A stretch of 64,000 nt of DNA from Candidatus Gastranaerophilales bacterium (GCA_928722015.1 CAKMWI010000003.1:67746-131745); one strand, 5' to 3'; counted from the stretch's first letter, positions 43,871-53,297 are shown. Made by a program: numbers and translations. The notes: generated from the sequence alone by a model not told the origin.

Positions 43871-45124
43871 TTAATCCTTGTTTTGTGCAATCATCTGATT
43901 AAGTATATTTTTAGCAGTTTCTAATTGAATATCCTTTTTTGCATTAATATCTTTTTGAGTAAACTGAACTTCAATATCTGGGGTAATTCCCTTTTTATTA
44001 ATATCTTTGCCTTTTGGAGTTAAATATTTAGCTATAGTCAAATTTAATCCTGTTTGGTTTGGCATAGGAATAATTTTTTGTACCATCCCTTTTCCAAAAG
44101 TTTTAGTACCTAAAATTTTTGCTTTATGGTAGTCTTTCATTGCTCCTGAGAGAATCTCGCTTGCACTTGCACTTGTTCCATTTACAAGCAAAATAATAGG
44201 TTTTTCAATTTTAAGATTAGTATCCTGCGCCATAACATCATATCTGTACCCATTTCTTCCTACAATACTTACAAGGCGACCTTTTTCTATAAATAAATTG
44301 GCTATGAATATTGCATTTGTCAGTAAACCACCGGTATTGCCGCGCAAATCTACAATTAAACCTTTTGTATTTTGTGTATTTTCTAATGCTTCAAGAAATT
44401 CGTTAGGTGTAGATGTACTTATAAAACTGGAAATCTGTATGTAACCTATATTTTTATCAGTCGAGCTTTTTACTGTTTTTATTTTAATTTCTTTTCTAAT
44501 AATTTTTTTACTTATTCTGGTACTATTTCTCAATATATCTATGTTCACAAAAGTATTTACTGGTCCTTTAACAAGATTTGATACTTCTGCAAGTGAAAGA
44601 CCACTGACTTTTTTCCCGTTAATAGATAAAATTATATCACCGGGTTTGATATCTGCAAATTGAGCCGGAGTTTCTTCAATTACGCTAATTATGCGAATTT
44701 TTCCTGAGTCATTAACTATATTTACTCCAATACCAGAAATTTTTGAAGTAATGGAAGTGTTTTGTTCTGAAAATTCTTCTTTTGTAAGGAATCTTGAGTA
44801 TGGGTCATCCAGACTGGCAATCATTGTTTCTATTGCAACTTTAGCGTCATCTGTAGTTTTAATTTTTCCCTGATAACGAGTTTTCCATCGACTCCAGTGT
44901 TGATGGTTAAAACTTGGGTCATAGTATTCATTTTTTATTATTTGCCAGCTTTTATCAAACAATTTTTGTGCAGAAATGTTAGTGGTATCAACGGTTTTTG
45001 TATCAGCTTCAAGCATAGGATTATGATTAGCGAGATAAAAAGCATTAACAGCAAATAATGTTATTGCTGCTCCGATTAAAAATATTACTGCTTTTATCCT
45101 TCTTCTCATAACTTCATTTAACAT
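43871..45124 (-). CDS. S41 carboxy-terminal processing peptidase CtpA
   Basis: The protein (417 residues from the ATG at 45124; a TTG lies one codon earlier) has a signal anchor (VIFLIGAAITLFAVNAFY), a CtpA N-terminal region (DDPYSRFLT), a PDZ domain (GIGVNIVNDSGKIRIISVIE, PGDIILSINGKKVSGLSL) and the S41 protease domain with catalytic Ser in NGTSASASEI and Lys in LGTKTFGKGMVQ. It cleaves C-termini of periplasmic proteins. No neighbour suggests a particular substrate. Confidence 0.93.
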   Translation of the reverse strand: MLNEVMRRRIKAVIFLIGAAITLFAVNAFYLANHNPMLEADTKTVDTTNISAQKLFDKSWQIIKNEYYDPSFNHQHWSRWKTRYQGKIKTTDDAKVAIETMIASLDDPYSRFLTKEEFSEQNTSITSKISGIGVNIVNDSGKIRIISVIEETPAQFADIKPGDIILSINGKKVSGLSLAEVSNLVKGPVNTFVNIDILRNSTRISKKIIRKEIKIKTVKSSTDKNIGYIQISSFISTSTPNEFLEALENTQNTKGLIVDLRGNTGGLLTNAIFIANLFIEKGRLVSIVGRNGYRYDVMAQDTNLKIEKPIILLVNGTSASASEILSGAMKDYHKAKILGTKTFGKGMVQKIIPMPNQTGLNLTIAKYLTPKGKDINKKGITPDIEVQFTQKDINAKKDIQLETAKNILNQMIAQNKD

Positions 45125-45183
45125 CAAGTATTTTTGAGAATCAATATACTTTTTGTGTAAGTCTGATAATTATTCAAAAATTT

Positions 45184-45873
45184 TTATAAATTATCAAATC
45201 CAGGTGAATATGAAGGTAAGCCTGTATAGCCCGGATTGTTTAAGACTTCTTTTTTTATATATTTGTTTGTATAATTTCCTTTTTCAAGGAGTTTTTTTAA
45301 AGAATTTTCTCTTTTTACCAGAGCATTGGATGTTTGATTGCTTTCAGGATACAGTTTTAAGATATCATTCCAAACAAAGGCTTCCATTGTCCAAGCATAT
45401 ATTTCTTCTGCAAGAGAATTAAATTCATCCTGATGTAATGCTTCATGAGATAATAAAGCTGCCAGTGCACCGGCAGGAGCATCTTGATGTTTTATATTTA
45501 TGTAGATATATAAATTTTTTCCTTTTTTCCAGCCAAGAGCATCAAATTCTTCGTATTCCTTTTTAATTTCTCCTAAATTTTTAAATTCTATTTTTACCGG
45601 ACGTTCAGACAAATTATTTCCTAAAATTGCGTTGCGTGAAAACATTCCTTCTGTGTCTTTTAGCATATCCAAGGCTACATAAAAAACTTCATCTTTACCT
45701 ACTGATTTATAGTTTGGCCTAATTTGTTGAATGTATTCAGGTGTATATTTTGCCGGATATTGATGTGGAACAGTCATCTGATTATCCTGAGCAGCGTATA
45801 CATTTGAATGAAGCAACATTAATATTGCTGTTATACTTAATATTTTTGCTGTAAATTTTATTCTTTCTTTCAT
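45184..45873 (-). CDS. Secreted protein with HEALH zinc-protease motif
   Basis: A 229-residue protein with a signal peptide ending SNVYAAQ. The middle has LLSHEALHQDEFNSLAEEIY, i.e. the HExxH metal motif followed nine residues later by an EE pair (NSLAEEIYAW) that could supply the third ligand, as in gluzincin-like proteases. The C-terminus is basic then Gly/Pro-rich (GYTGLPSYSPGF). Protease activity is inferred from the motif only; I recognise no named family. It lies between ctpA and a TPR gene, all on minus. Confidence 0.62.
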   Translation of the reverse strand: MKERIKFTAKILSITAILMLLHSNVYAAQDNQMTVPHQYPAKYTPEYIQQIRPNYKSVGKDEVFYVALDMLKDTEGMFSRNAILGNNLSERPVKIEFKNLGEIKKEYEEFDALGWKKGKNLYIYINIKHQDAPAGALAALLSHEALHQDEFNSLAEEIYAWTMEAFVWNDILKLYPESNQTSNALVKRENSLKKLLEKGNYTNKYIKKEVLNNPGYTGLPSYSPGFDNL

Positions 45874-45953
45874 AATTGCTATACTCCCGCTCGCTGCCTA
45901 AAGTTTATATTATGTATTATAGTTATGTTTTTTTTTGAATCAAATTAATTTTA

Positions 45954-47528
45954 TTAATTTCTTATTTTTCTGTTTAATTTAACTAATTCTGAATACATAA
46001 ATTTGTATTCATTAGAATTATTCAGGCTTTCTGCTTCGGAGATGTATTCCAGTGCGGTTTTATAATCTTTTTTTCTCTTATAGAATTCGCTCATTTTTGC
46101 ATAATATTTTGCATTATTAAGATCATAGAGGATTGCTCTTTTCATGCATTCTACAGCTTCCTCAAAGTCATCCATTTTTTCTCTGGCTAAAGCCAGATAA
46201 TAGTAACCTTCAGAGCAATTAATATCGAGAGAAATAGCTTCTTGGGCGTATTCTTTTGTTTTTTCAAAATCTTCCTTCAGATATGCAATTCTTGCTCCTA
46301 ATATATCTCCAAGTATATAGTTAGGGTTGATTTTTAGAATATTCTCTGCCAGCTCAAGAGCCTTTTCATAATCTTTTTCTTTTATATAAACTTCTGATAA
46401 ATCACTCAGATAATTGAGATTTTGCGGATTTTTTATGATGACTTCTTCAATAAGTTTTTTTGCTTTATCAAAAATATTTAATTCGGTATAGATTCTGCTG
46501 AGAGAAATTTTTGTGAAATCATCACAAAAACCTTTTGCTATATTTTCTTCTAGAATTTCTTTTGCACCTAAAAGATCTTTATCTTCTGCAGCAAGTAGAG
46601 CCTTTAATACTCTTGTTTGCGGATGATTTGCATCTATATTAAGGATAGCTTCTGCTTCTTTTTTTGATTTTATATAATTTTTTTCATCAAAATATAAATA
46701 TGCCAGAGAGTACCTGTAATCCAGATTATCAGGATTTAGATAGAGTGCTTTTGTGTAGGCTTTTTGAGCTTCTTCATGCCAGCCATTATAAAAATATGCA
46801 TTAGCCAGGTTGTAATAATATTTTGAATTAGATTTGTCTAAATTTGCGGCTTTTGAAAAATTTTTGATAGCATCGATAAATTTCATATTTTCTAAATCAA
46901 AAAGACCTAAAAAATTTAAAATTTCAGGATTTTGAGTGTTTTTACCAATTTTTGAAAATATTTCTTCTGCAGCATCCAAATCTTTTTCGTCAAATTTAAT
47001 TTTGCCTTTCAGTAATAAAACTCTCTCATCTTCACTACTGCAATTTGTTAGAATATTTTTAGCTTTTTCTGTTTCTCCGTTGTTATAAAAAGCATTTGCG
47101 CATTCTATTTGGACATCAATGTTAAAATATTCTGAATCTTTATATTTATCCAGTTCCTCAAATAATTTAAGTTTCACAAGTATTTTTACAAGTTCTTTGA
47201 GATTTTCTGAATTGGGGTTATCATTAAACAATTTTTCAGAAATATCTAAAACTTTATCAAGTTCATTTTGGCGCTCTTTTATAGTACGTGTAAGTTTTAG
47301 GCTGTCAATATGTGTGGGATTTATTGATTGAACTTTTTCCAGATATTGGAGAGCGCGGGTATAATTATTCATCAGAAAATATAATTCTCCGATTTGGTAT
47401 AAAATCTCAATATTATCATTTTCTAGTTCTAATGCTTTATAAAGCATCTCAATTGCAGGTTTATAATACTTTTGATTTTTTAATTCAAATGCCTGTTTGA
47501 TGTATTGTAAACTTTGTGTGTTTTCCAT
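45954..47528 (-). CDS. TPR-repeat protein
   Basis: A 524-residue protein built almost entirely of tetratricopeptide repeats, e.g. ALELENDNIEILYQIGELYF, YYYNLANAYFYNGWHEEAQK, YKTALEYISEAESLNNSNEY. There is no signal peptide, so it is cytoplasmic. TPR proteins mediate protein interactions and give no specific function. It follows the DivIC-like gene after 13 bases, in the same direction. Confidence 0.85.
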   Translation of the reverse strand: MENTQSLQYIKQAFELKNQKYYKPAIEMLYKALELENDNIEILYQIGELYFLMNNYTRALQYLEKVQSINPTHIDSLKLTRTIKERQNELDKVLDISEKLFNDNPNSENLKELVKILVKLKLFEELDKYKDSEYFNIDVQIECANAFYNNGETEKAKNILTNCSSEDERVLLLKGKIKFDEKDLDAAEEIFSKIGKNTQNPEILNFLGLFDLENMKFIDAIKNFSKAANLDKSNSKYYYNLANAYFYNGWHEEAQKAYTKALYLNPDNLDYRYSLAYLYFDEKNYIKSKKEAEAILNIDANHPQTRVLKALLAAEDKDLLGAKEILEENIAKGFCDDFTKISLSRIYTELNIFDKAKKLIEEVIIKNPQNLNYLSDLSEVYIKEKDYEKALELAENILKINPNYILGDILGARIAYLKEDFEKTKEYAQEAISLDINCSEGYYYLALAREKMDDFEEAVECMKRAILYDLNNAKYYAKMSEFYKRKKDYKTALEYISEAESLNNSNEYKFMYSELVKLNRKIRN

Positions 47529-47541
47529 AAATTATCCGTTT

Positions 47542-48006
47542 CTATTCTTCAACAACTTCCTGTGGAATATAAATTTGACCTGTTGGAACCTCTTTCTCTT
47601 TTTCTTTTTTAAACGAAAAATTTTTAAATTTCCATATAGATTTTTTCTTTTTAGGCTCTTCCACTTTTTTATTTATGATTATCAGGACTTCATCTTCTCC
47701 TGCCATCTTGAGGTTATTTCTTGCAATTCCTTCCAGGCTGTTGTCTGAAGTAATCATTTTTTTCTCTGATTTTAAATCCTGATTTCTCATTTGTGCTTTT
47801 TTTAACAGGTTTTGCAGTGTAACCATTTTCCCTTTATATGAAATAATTTTTGAGACATTTAAAATTGCACCGTACCCGATTTGAATTAAGCAAAAAATCA
47901 GTACAATAGTTAGAAAAGAATAATAAAATCCTGTTTTTCTGCTGTGTTTTCTTTTCCTATTTTTTTGCTGCTTATTAGTTTCTGAATCAGAATTGTTTAC
48001 CGGCAC
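47542..48006 (-). CDS. DivIC/FtsL-like septum formation protein
   Basis: The 154-residue protein has a basic cytoplasmic start, one membrane helix (about 28-50) and then a periplasmic coiled coil (LQNLLKKAQMRNQDLKSEKK) ending with SLEGIARNNLKMAGEDEVLI, the motif of DivIC/FtsB (compare ARxxLGMxxPGE). These bitopic proteins bind each other in the divisome. It starts with GTG and AAGGGG upstream; no in-frame ATG is nearer. A Lys-rich, then Gln/Val-ending tail follows. Confidence 0.75.
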   Translation of the reverse strand: MPVNNSDSETNKQQKNRKRKHSRKTGFYYSFLTIVLIFCLIQIGYGAILNVSKIISYKGKMVTLQNLLKKAQMRNQDLKSEKKMITSDNSLEGIARNNLKMAGEDEVLIIINKKVEEPKKKKSIWKFKNFSFKKEKEKEVPTGQIYIPQEVVEE

Positions 48007-48072
48007 ACTTTCATCCCCTTAACTCAATTATAAACAAAATTTTATTATACGTACAAAAATATGTTTATAAAT

Positions 48073-49002
48073 TTACAATTTAAAATTTGTTGAAAATTTA
48101 ACCTGATTACGGGTTGTTGAATTATCCATGTAATATGTTTGATTTACTCCAAATTCAAATTTCAACCTGTCTATATCCTTTTTCCCAAAAGGATTTATTG
48201 AGAGTATAAATTCAGCTTTTTGTCTGTTTTTTGTAATATCCGCGGATAAAATTTCTCTCAACGTGAAATATTGATTTAGTTTCCATTCAGGAGCAAAATA
48301 AAAATTATCATTATAGTTGTTATTTGTGGTGTTTACTGTTTTCATATATGACAAACTTAGTCCTACCTGTTTGTATTGATATTTTGTAAACACTCCTGAA
48401 GATTGTTCTAATTCGGCATAATCGATTCCTTGATTAAAAACTGTGCCTGCGGAAAATCCGCCAAGTTGTCTGTAATTTGTACTGGACATAGGCGATATAC
48501 TATATTCAGGAGCAGTGTATTTAGAATATTTATAGGTATCAAATTTTAAAGAATCTGTTTTTAAATCTGTATAATCCTCGCTGCTGATTTTAGCAGGTTT
48601 TTTTATATGAAGCTTTTTGACTTTTTCATCAGGATTGTCAAGGGTTATGGCATCTTCTTCTTCCTCGTTGTATTCAGCATATCCATGCAAAACATCAGTA
48701 TACATATCACCTATTTGGTAGTCATCTAACTCTTCACTTTCGCCATTTTCATAGTCTTCATTTTCTTCATCCGTATTTTTTCCGGAGGTATCAGCGGTAA
48801 CATCATCAGTGGTAATTCCAGGATATGGATTATCTTCTTGTTTAGTATTCGAGTTATCCTGTTGAGGTTCATCATCAGGAATATGATATATAAATACTAA
48901 TGAGTCAGTTTTATTTTCAGATTTAGTATCCTGATTAATTTTAGCATTGCAGGGTAAGAAAGTTAATATAAAAAGTATAAAAATTAAACCTACCTTTTTC
49001 AT
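48073..49002 (-). CDS. Secreted protein with acidic linker and beta-barrel-like end
   Basis: From the internal ATG (MKKVGLIFILFILTFLPCNA) the protein has 309 residues: a signal peptide, an acidic Asp/Glu/Asn-rich region (about 35-140), and a C-terminal part of alternating aromatic and polar residues, with repeats like QVGLSLSYMKT, FILSINPFG and FEFGVNQTYY. It ends in VKFSTNFKL, consistent with outer-membrane strands. It may be an outer-membrane or surface protein. No family recognised. Confidence 0.55.
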   Translation of the reverse strand: MKKVGLIFILFILTFLPCNAKINQDTKSENKTDSLVFIYHIPDDEPQQDNSNTKQEDNPYPGITTDDVTADTSGKNTDEENEDYENGESEELDDYQIGDMYTDVLHGYAEYNEEEEDAITLDNPDEKVKKLHIKKPAKISSEDYTDLKTDSLKFDTYKYSKYTAPEYSISPMSSTNYRQLGGFSAGTVFNQGIDYAELEQSSGVFTKYQYKQVGLSLSYMKTVNTTNNNYNDNFYFAPEWKLNQYFTLREILSADITKNRQKAEFILSINPFGKKDIDRLKFEFGVNQTYYMDNSTTRNQVKFSTNFKL

Positions 49003-49096
49003 ATCCAATATTTTACACCATAATTGAGCATTCAGCAATCCATTAATGATAGTGGCAAGTTTTCATAAATATTTTATTGTAATAAAAATATAAGAC

Positions 49097-49125
49097 TTGA
49101 CAATACTATTTTTGTATGATAACAT
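49097..49125 (+). promoter_or_regulatory. Strong sigma-70-like promoter on plus
   Basis: TTGACA and TAACAT are 17 bases apart. The predicted start lies near 49132, where AGGTGGGGTAAATG follows. No plus-strand gene exists downstream; the aminotransferase gene is antisense. Confidence 0.6.
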
Positions 49126-49150
49126 ACAGGTGGGGTAAATGTATATTTAT

Positions 49151-49182
49151 AAGTCTTATCAATTTGATGAGACTTTCTTTTT
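49151..49182 (+). terminator. Hairpin and U-run about 20 bases after a promoter
   Basis: AAGTCT-T-ATC-AATTT-GAT-G-AGACTT is followed by TCTTTTT. It could terminate a very short transcript from the promoter 30 bases upstream, or serve the aminotransferase gene on minus, though the U-run is on plus. Confidence 0.5.
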
Positions 49183-49196
49183 CGGGAGTCGGATTT

Positions 49197-50318
49197 TTAT
49201 TTTAAATTATTTATCCAATGTGAAAATATTTTTAGTGCTTTTTGTAGTTGTTCAAAATTATTACCATAACCAATTCTTAAGTATCCTTCAGCTTCCAGAG
49301 TTTCGCCAGGCAAAATCATAACACCGGTTTCTTCTTGAAGTTTTTTGCAAAGAATGCTTGAAGGAATATTAGCATCATATCTTACAAATGCTGTTGTACC
49401 TCCGCTTGGTGGGACAAGATGAATTTTGGGTTCTGAGCATGCCCAAGATGTTAATATATTTTTTCCGATAGCTATCTTTTCAAGGTTTCTTTTTATAATT
49501 TTATCTTTATTTTCTATTGCAAGTGTTGCAAAATAATCATCAATAATTCCAACACTGATAGTATTATATTCTCTTTGATGATTAATTTCTTTTATTATTT
49601 TTTCAGATGCTGCTATCCAACCCAATCTAAGACCCGCAAGTGAAAATACTTTTGACATACTGCCGGTTGATATTCCTTTGTCATAAATATCGGCGATAGA
49701 AATTGAAAAAGGTTTGGAACTATGATTCAATCCCCTGTAAACTTCATCTGAAAGTATATAAGCATTTGATTTTTTTGCGATTTCAACAATATCATAGAGC
49801 ATTTTATCCGGCATGACTGCTCCTGTCGGATTGTTTGGATTATTCATGCAAATGAGTTTTGTATTTTTTGCAGTTAATTGTTCAAGTTCTTCAAGGTCAG
49901 GAAGCCATGAATTTTCTTCTTTAAGATGTAATAAACTTACCTTTCCTCCAAATGATTTTGGTATTGAATAATGCTGTTGATATGTAGGAATGATGGAAAC
50001 AATTTTGTCTCCAGGTTCAACAAGACTAAGCATAACAAGTTGGTTTGCACCTATTGCTCCATGTGTTATTGTGATATTATTTTCATTTTGATTTGTATAT
50101 AGGGAGCAGATTGCTTTTTTTAGTCTTTGGCTGCCATGTATTTGTCCGTAGTTTAATTTTTTATTGAAGAGTTCGTTTAGGTGTTTATCTTTATTTCCTG
50201 TAATATCAAATAATTCATTTATTGACAAAGATTCAACACATGTATCTGCAAGATCATATACTGCATCTTTTTCATATTTATTAAACCACTCTTCTACTTT
50301 AAATTTTTCTATTTTCAT
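49197..50318 (-). CDS. PLP-dependent aminotransferase (class I/II)
   Basis: A 373-residue fold-type I aminotransferase: substrate region GQIHGSQRLKKAICSLY, GAIGANQLVMLSLVEPGDKI, the PLP-ring motif NNPNNPTGA, ILSDEVYRG with the Asp, and STGSMSKVFSLAGLRLGW with the Schiff-base lysine. The C-terminal RIGYGNN supplies the carboxylate-binding arginine. Substrate is not clear; the GAIGANQL/PGDKIVSIIPTYQQH pattern differs from aspartate aminotransferase. A single gene. No clear ribosome site. Confidence 0.9.
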   Translation of the reverse strand: MKIEKFKVEEWFNKYEKDAVYDLADTCVESLSINELFDITGNKDKHLNELFNKKLNYGQIHGSQRLKKAICSLYTNQNENNITITHGAIGANQLVMLSLVEPGDKIVSIIPTYQQHYSIPKSFGGKVSLLHLKEENSWLPDLEELEQLTAKNTKLICMNNPNNPTGAVMPDKMLYDIVEIAKKSNAYILSDEVYRGLNHSSKPFSISIADIYDKGISTGSMSKVFSLAGLRLGWIAASEKIIKEINHQREYNTISVGIIDDYFATLAIENKDKIIKRNLEKIAIGKNILTSWACSEPKIHLVPPSGGTTAFVRYDANIPSSILCKKLQEETGVMILPGETLEAEGYLRIGYGNNFEQLQKALKIFSHWINNLK

Positions 50319-50331
50319 TGTGTTTTTCTAT

Positions 50332-51036
50332 TTATACTCTGTAATTAATTTCATGCCCGTCAAGCAGTGAATTTAAGTAATCTCTGTTTGTTTCAAATTC
50401 CCAATCAGTAAACATCATATTAGAGCTGTATTCCAGTTTTGATGAATCTACTTTGTTATTATTTCTTGCTAAATATTTTAAATAATTACTTATAACCTCA
50501 CAGCCGCGTTCTTTCAAAAAAGGGTCATCACTTTTTTGAGTTCCTGCGATTTTTGGATAAAAGAAATCAGCATCTCTACGGAGGTTTTCCAGTCTTGGAT
50601 TTTTAGATTTCATAACCAATTTTAATCCGTTAAGGATATAATCAACATCATCAGAGACTATCTTGAAACCGTATCTGGCATAAAACTGTATAGATTCTTT
50701 TAGTGAAAATACTTTAAACCTGTTGAGATTGTTTTTATGGAATTCAATAAGTGCAGCCAGATTTAATAATTCTCCAAGTCCTTCTTTTCTTGGGTCAGCG
50801 GCTAAAGTAACCCCTTGCATTTCTCTTTTTGCAATATTAAATTGCAAACCATATAGGGATTGTTTTTTTTGATGATTTTCTGCCGTTAGAGTAGTTAGTT
50901 CTTCAGTTTCATCAAAAAACAGTTTGACAGGTTTTTTGAATTTATCTACCGCGTTGAACGGTTCAAAAAATTTTATCCCCTGTTTTTCATAAAATTTTAT
51001 AGGTTGTCTTGTTAGTATTTCTAGCGCCATGTTCAT
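50332..51036 (-). CDS. GNAT-like protein, unknown
   Basis: From ATG 51036 a 234-residue protein; a TTG five codons earlier is less likely. The middle resembles an acetyltransferase: QGVTLAADPRKEGLGELLNL (a poor version of motif A, with EGLGE in place of QGxGxG) and SLKESIQFYARYGFKIV, which is typical for GNAT ends. Weak conservation in motif A makes activity uncertain. Lies directly after the aminotransferase start on the same strand, but 13 bases apart so possibly cotranscribed. Confidence 0.55.
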   Translation of the reverse strand: MNMALEILTRQPIKFYEKQGIKFFEPFNAVDKFKKPVKLFFDETEELTTLTAENHQKKQSLYGLQFNIAKREMQGVTLAADPRKEGLGELLNLAALIEFHKNNLNRFKVFSLKESIQFYARYGFKIVSDDVDYILNGLKLVMKSKNPRLENLRRDADFFYPKIAGTQKSDDPFLKERGCEVISNYLKYLARNNNKVDSSKLEYSSNMMFTDWEFETNRDYLNSLLDGHEINYRV

Positions 51037-51121
51037 ATTAAAACAGAACAAGAAAATTTTTGCACATGTGTTTTAACAAAAATTTATATTATGTTAAGAT
51101 TATAATTGAGGTAGAACAGAT

Positions 51122-51928
51122 ATGGATAATTTAAGATTAGGATTAAAACTTTTTACAAATCAGTTGAATATTTATAAGGATAAAACAATTGAATTGTGGG
51201 AGAAAAAATGTTTTTCTTATATCGAAGTTTTTGTTATTCCTAATCAGATAGAGTATTTGCATCAGTGGGAAATTTTTAAAAGCAGATATAATATTCCTTT
51301 TACGATACATGCACCGCAATTTAGTGAGGGTGTTAATCTTTCTCAAAAAGAATTTGAATTTGAAAATAAAAGAGTTTATTCTCAGGTGAAAGATTATAAG
51401 AATGCTTTAGATGCAATGTATATTGTTGCTCATTGTGGCATGGGCGGTACTTTGGAAGAGACTGTGCGGCAGTTAAATAACATAGATTTGCCTGTTAACG
51501 TTGAAAATATTCCATATTGTTCCAGAAGACATCCTCAAATGTATTGTCAGGGTTCAAAAGTTGAAGAAATTGAATTTGTACAAAAAAATTCTTCTTGCGG
51601 TTTTTGCCTTGATGTCGGGCATGCATTTTGTTCTGCTGTATATCTGGGATTTAATCCGTACGAGTATATGAGAAAGTTTAATGACTTAAATCCTGATTGT
51701 TATCATCTGAGCGATGGGAAAATTAGTGATAAATTTGATATCCATTTAAATATATCAAAAGGTGATTATGATTGGCAAAGGATAATGGATATAATTCATC
51801 CCGATAAAAATATGACGCTTGAAACAATATTAAAATCTTCGGAGAGTGTTGATGTTATTAATAATTTTGAGCAAGATACGATTTATTTGCAAAGATTTAG
51901 TAAAAACATTCTTAAATGTGTATCTTAA
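51122..51928 (+). CDS. Xylose-isomerase-like TIM-barrel protein
   Basis: A 268-residue sugar-phosphate isomerase/epimerase type protein. The AP-endonuclease-2-like barrel is seen in YIEVFVIPNQIEYLHQWEIF, FTIHAPQF, MYIVAHCGMGGTLEET, NVENIPYC, CGFCLDVGHAF and CYHLSDGK. His, Glu and Asp at strand ends fit a metal site. Substrate unknown. The last 99 bases overlap a gene on the other strand. GAGG lies upstream. Confidence 0.8.
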   Translation: MDNLRLGLKLFTNQLNIYKDKTIELWEKKCFSYIEVFVIPNQIEYLHQWEIFKSRYNIPFTIHAPQFSEGVNLSQKEFEFENKRVYSQVKDYKNALDAMYIVAHCGMGGTLEETVRQLNNIDLPVNVENIPYCSRRHPQMYCQGSKVEEIEFVQKNSSCGFCLDVGHAFCSAVYLGFNPYEYMRKFNDLNPDCYHLSDGKISDKFDIHLNISKGDYDWQRIMDIIHPDKNMTLETILKSSESVDVINNFEQDTIYLQRFSKNILKCVS

Positions 51929-52678
51929 TTTTTGTGTAAATGTTAACTCATTCAATGCTAAGTGCAAAGTTTGTTTATTTACGCCGAGTTGTGTAAGTTT
52001 TTCTCTATCGTAATTTTGCTCTGAAATCAAATAACTTACTGTTTTAAAGTTATAATTAATATTTTCTTTTTCGTGCATTTTTTTTAAAAAATTGTGAATA
52101 TCTTCCATGCTGTAAGAAAGATTTTTATTTTTTAAAATATTAGAAATAATATTAGCACTTGTTGAGTTATTATTTTTTTCATAATATCTTAGCGAGTCTT
52201 CGAGTACAAAGGAAAGATTTGGACGGTTTGTTATTCCAAGAATCTTCATTGCTTCATAAGGTGCCTTTATAACTTTATTTTTTGTTTCAAATACATCCCA
52301 GACTTCCTTGCATTTTTTATTTAAAAAGTTTTTTGCGGTTGCGAATTCTTTTTCGTTACCATATTTATTTTTTAAAGCTTTAACTTTTTCAACAGAATTT
52401 TCATCTATTGCTTGTGCCAGTTCAAAAGCAATTTCTCGGACTTTTCTATTAGAAAGTTCTTCATTGATTATGATATCGTTAAAGCAAAAGTAAACTTTTG
52501 AAAGATCATTTTCAATATCATTAATTTTACTGAAATATTTGACACAAGCGCTCAAGTTTTTTGGGGTTTTGTTTACATTTGTGCAAAAATCAGCTAGGAC
52601 AGATGCAGTATTCTCATTTAATAAAGGCATCTGTGCAGAAATATTACAGTCTAATATTTCAGTCAGTAATTTTTCCAT
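51830..52678 (-). CDS. Helical protein, unknown
   Basis: A 282-residue, almost all-helical cytoplasmic protein without signal peptide. Regular Lys/Glu/Leu content and a basic C-terminus (LRYTFKNVFTKSLQINRILL) are visible. It overlaps the converging TIM-barrel gene by 99 bases, so one of the two ends may be wrong or the overlap may be real. GGGG lies some distance upstream of the ATG. No family recognised. Confidence 0.6.
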   Translation of the reverse strand: MEKLLTEILDCNISAQMPLLNENTASVLADFCTNVNKTPKNLSACVKYFSKINDIENDLSKVYFCFNDIIINEELSNRKVREIAFELAQAIDENSVEKVKALKNKYGNEKEFATAKNFLNKKCKEVWDVFETKNKVIKAPYEAMKILGITNRPNLSFVLEDSLRYYEKNNNSTSANIISNILKNKNLSYSMEDIHNFLKKMHEKENINYNFKTVSYLISEQNYDREKLTQLGVNKQTLHLALNELTFTQKLRYTFKNVFTKSLQINRILLKIINNINTLRRF

Positions 52679-52757
52679 ATCTATTATTTTCCCCTGTATA
52701 TTAATAAAAAAATAAATGTTTGGGAAATTGACTTTTTTTATTAAAATGTAACGATTT

Positions 52758-53180
52758 TTAATTTATCAAATGACAGCTACCTGAGGCTTTTGCATGTCTT
52801 ATCCCAAACATTTCGTTATCATAGGTAAGAGTTGACTCAGAAGAATATTTGCCGTCTTTTCTATCAATTGTTATTTTGCTTAGCATTATAAAATCATCTG
52901 TTAAATGTTGGCTGTTAAATTCTATTCTATCTGCTTCGTAATATAAAATTTTATCTACCGGGGCTTTTTGCAGATAAATTTTTTTATTTGTATCATCAAG
53001 ATTAAAAATTCTGAAGTATTTATTGTGAGAGACAGGAGTATTTTCTTTAGTAAATATGGTTTCTTCAACATCACATCTGATTGTTTTCATTTCTTTAAAA
53101 TTCGGAACATACTTGTCTGCAAATGCAGGTATAGATATAAATAATAAACAGATAATAGAATATAAAAATTTCTCTCTCAT
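52758..53180 (-). CDS. Small secreted protein, unknown
   Basis: A 140-residue protein with a signal peptide (about 1-21, cleavage after FADK or just before). The rest alternates strands (CDVEETIFTKENTPVSHNKY, KIYLQKAPVDKILYYEADRI, SSESTLTYDNEMFG) and ends ASGSCHLIN. Two cysteines, C37 and one near the end, could form a disulphide. No family recognised; a periplasmic beta-sandwich is likely. Confidence 0.6.
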   Translation of the reverse strand: MREKFLYSIICLLFISIPAFADKYVPNFKEMKTIRCDVEETIFTKENTPVSHNKYFRIFNLDDTNKKIYLQKAPVDKILYYEADRIEFNSQHLTDDFIMLSKITIDRKDGKYSSESTLTYDNEMFGIRHAKASGSCHLIN

Positions 53181-53268
53181 AACATAATTATAGCAGATTT
53201 ATAAAAATAATTTATAAGAACATGCAGGAATTTTTATAAAAACTATAAATTTTGTTAAATTTTAGGGC

Positions 53269-53297
53269 TTGACTGATAGTTGCTCTCAAATTGTAAT
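53269..53297 (+). promoter_or_regulatory. Promoter of the DXS-like gene
   Basis: TTGACT and TGTAAT are spaced 17 bases, about 40 bases before the start codon, with AAGGAG before the ATG. Confidence 0.65.

Noticed and set aside
49139..49321. 60-residue frame on plus after the strong promoter
   Set aside because: It has an SD-like GGTGGGG, but most of the frame is antisense to the aminotransferase coding region and a terminator-like hairpin lies within its start. Kept as promoter and hairpin only.
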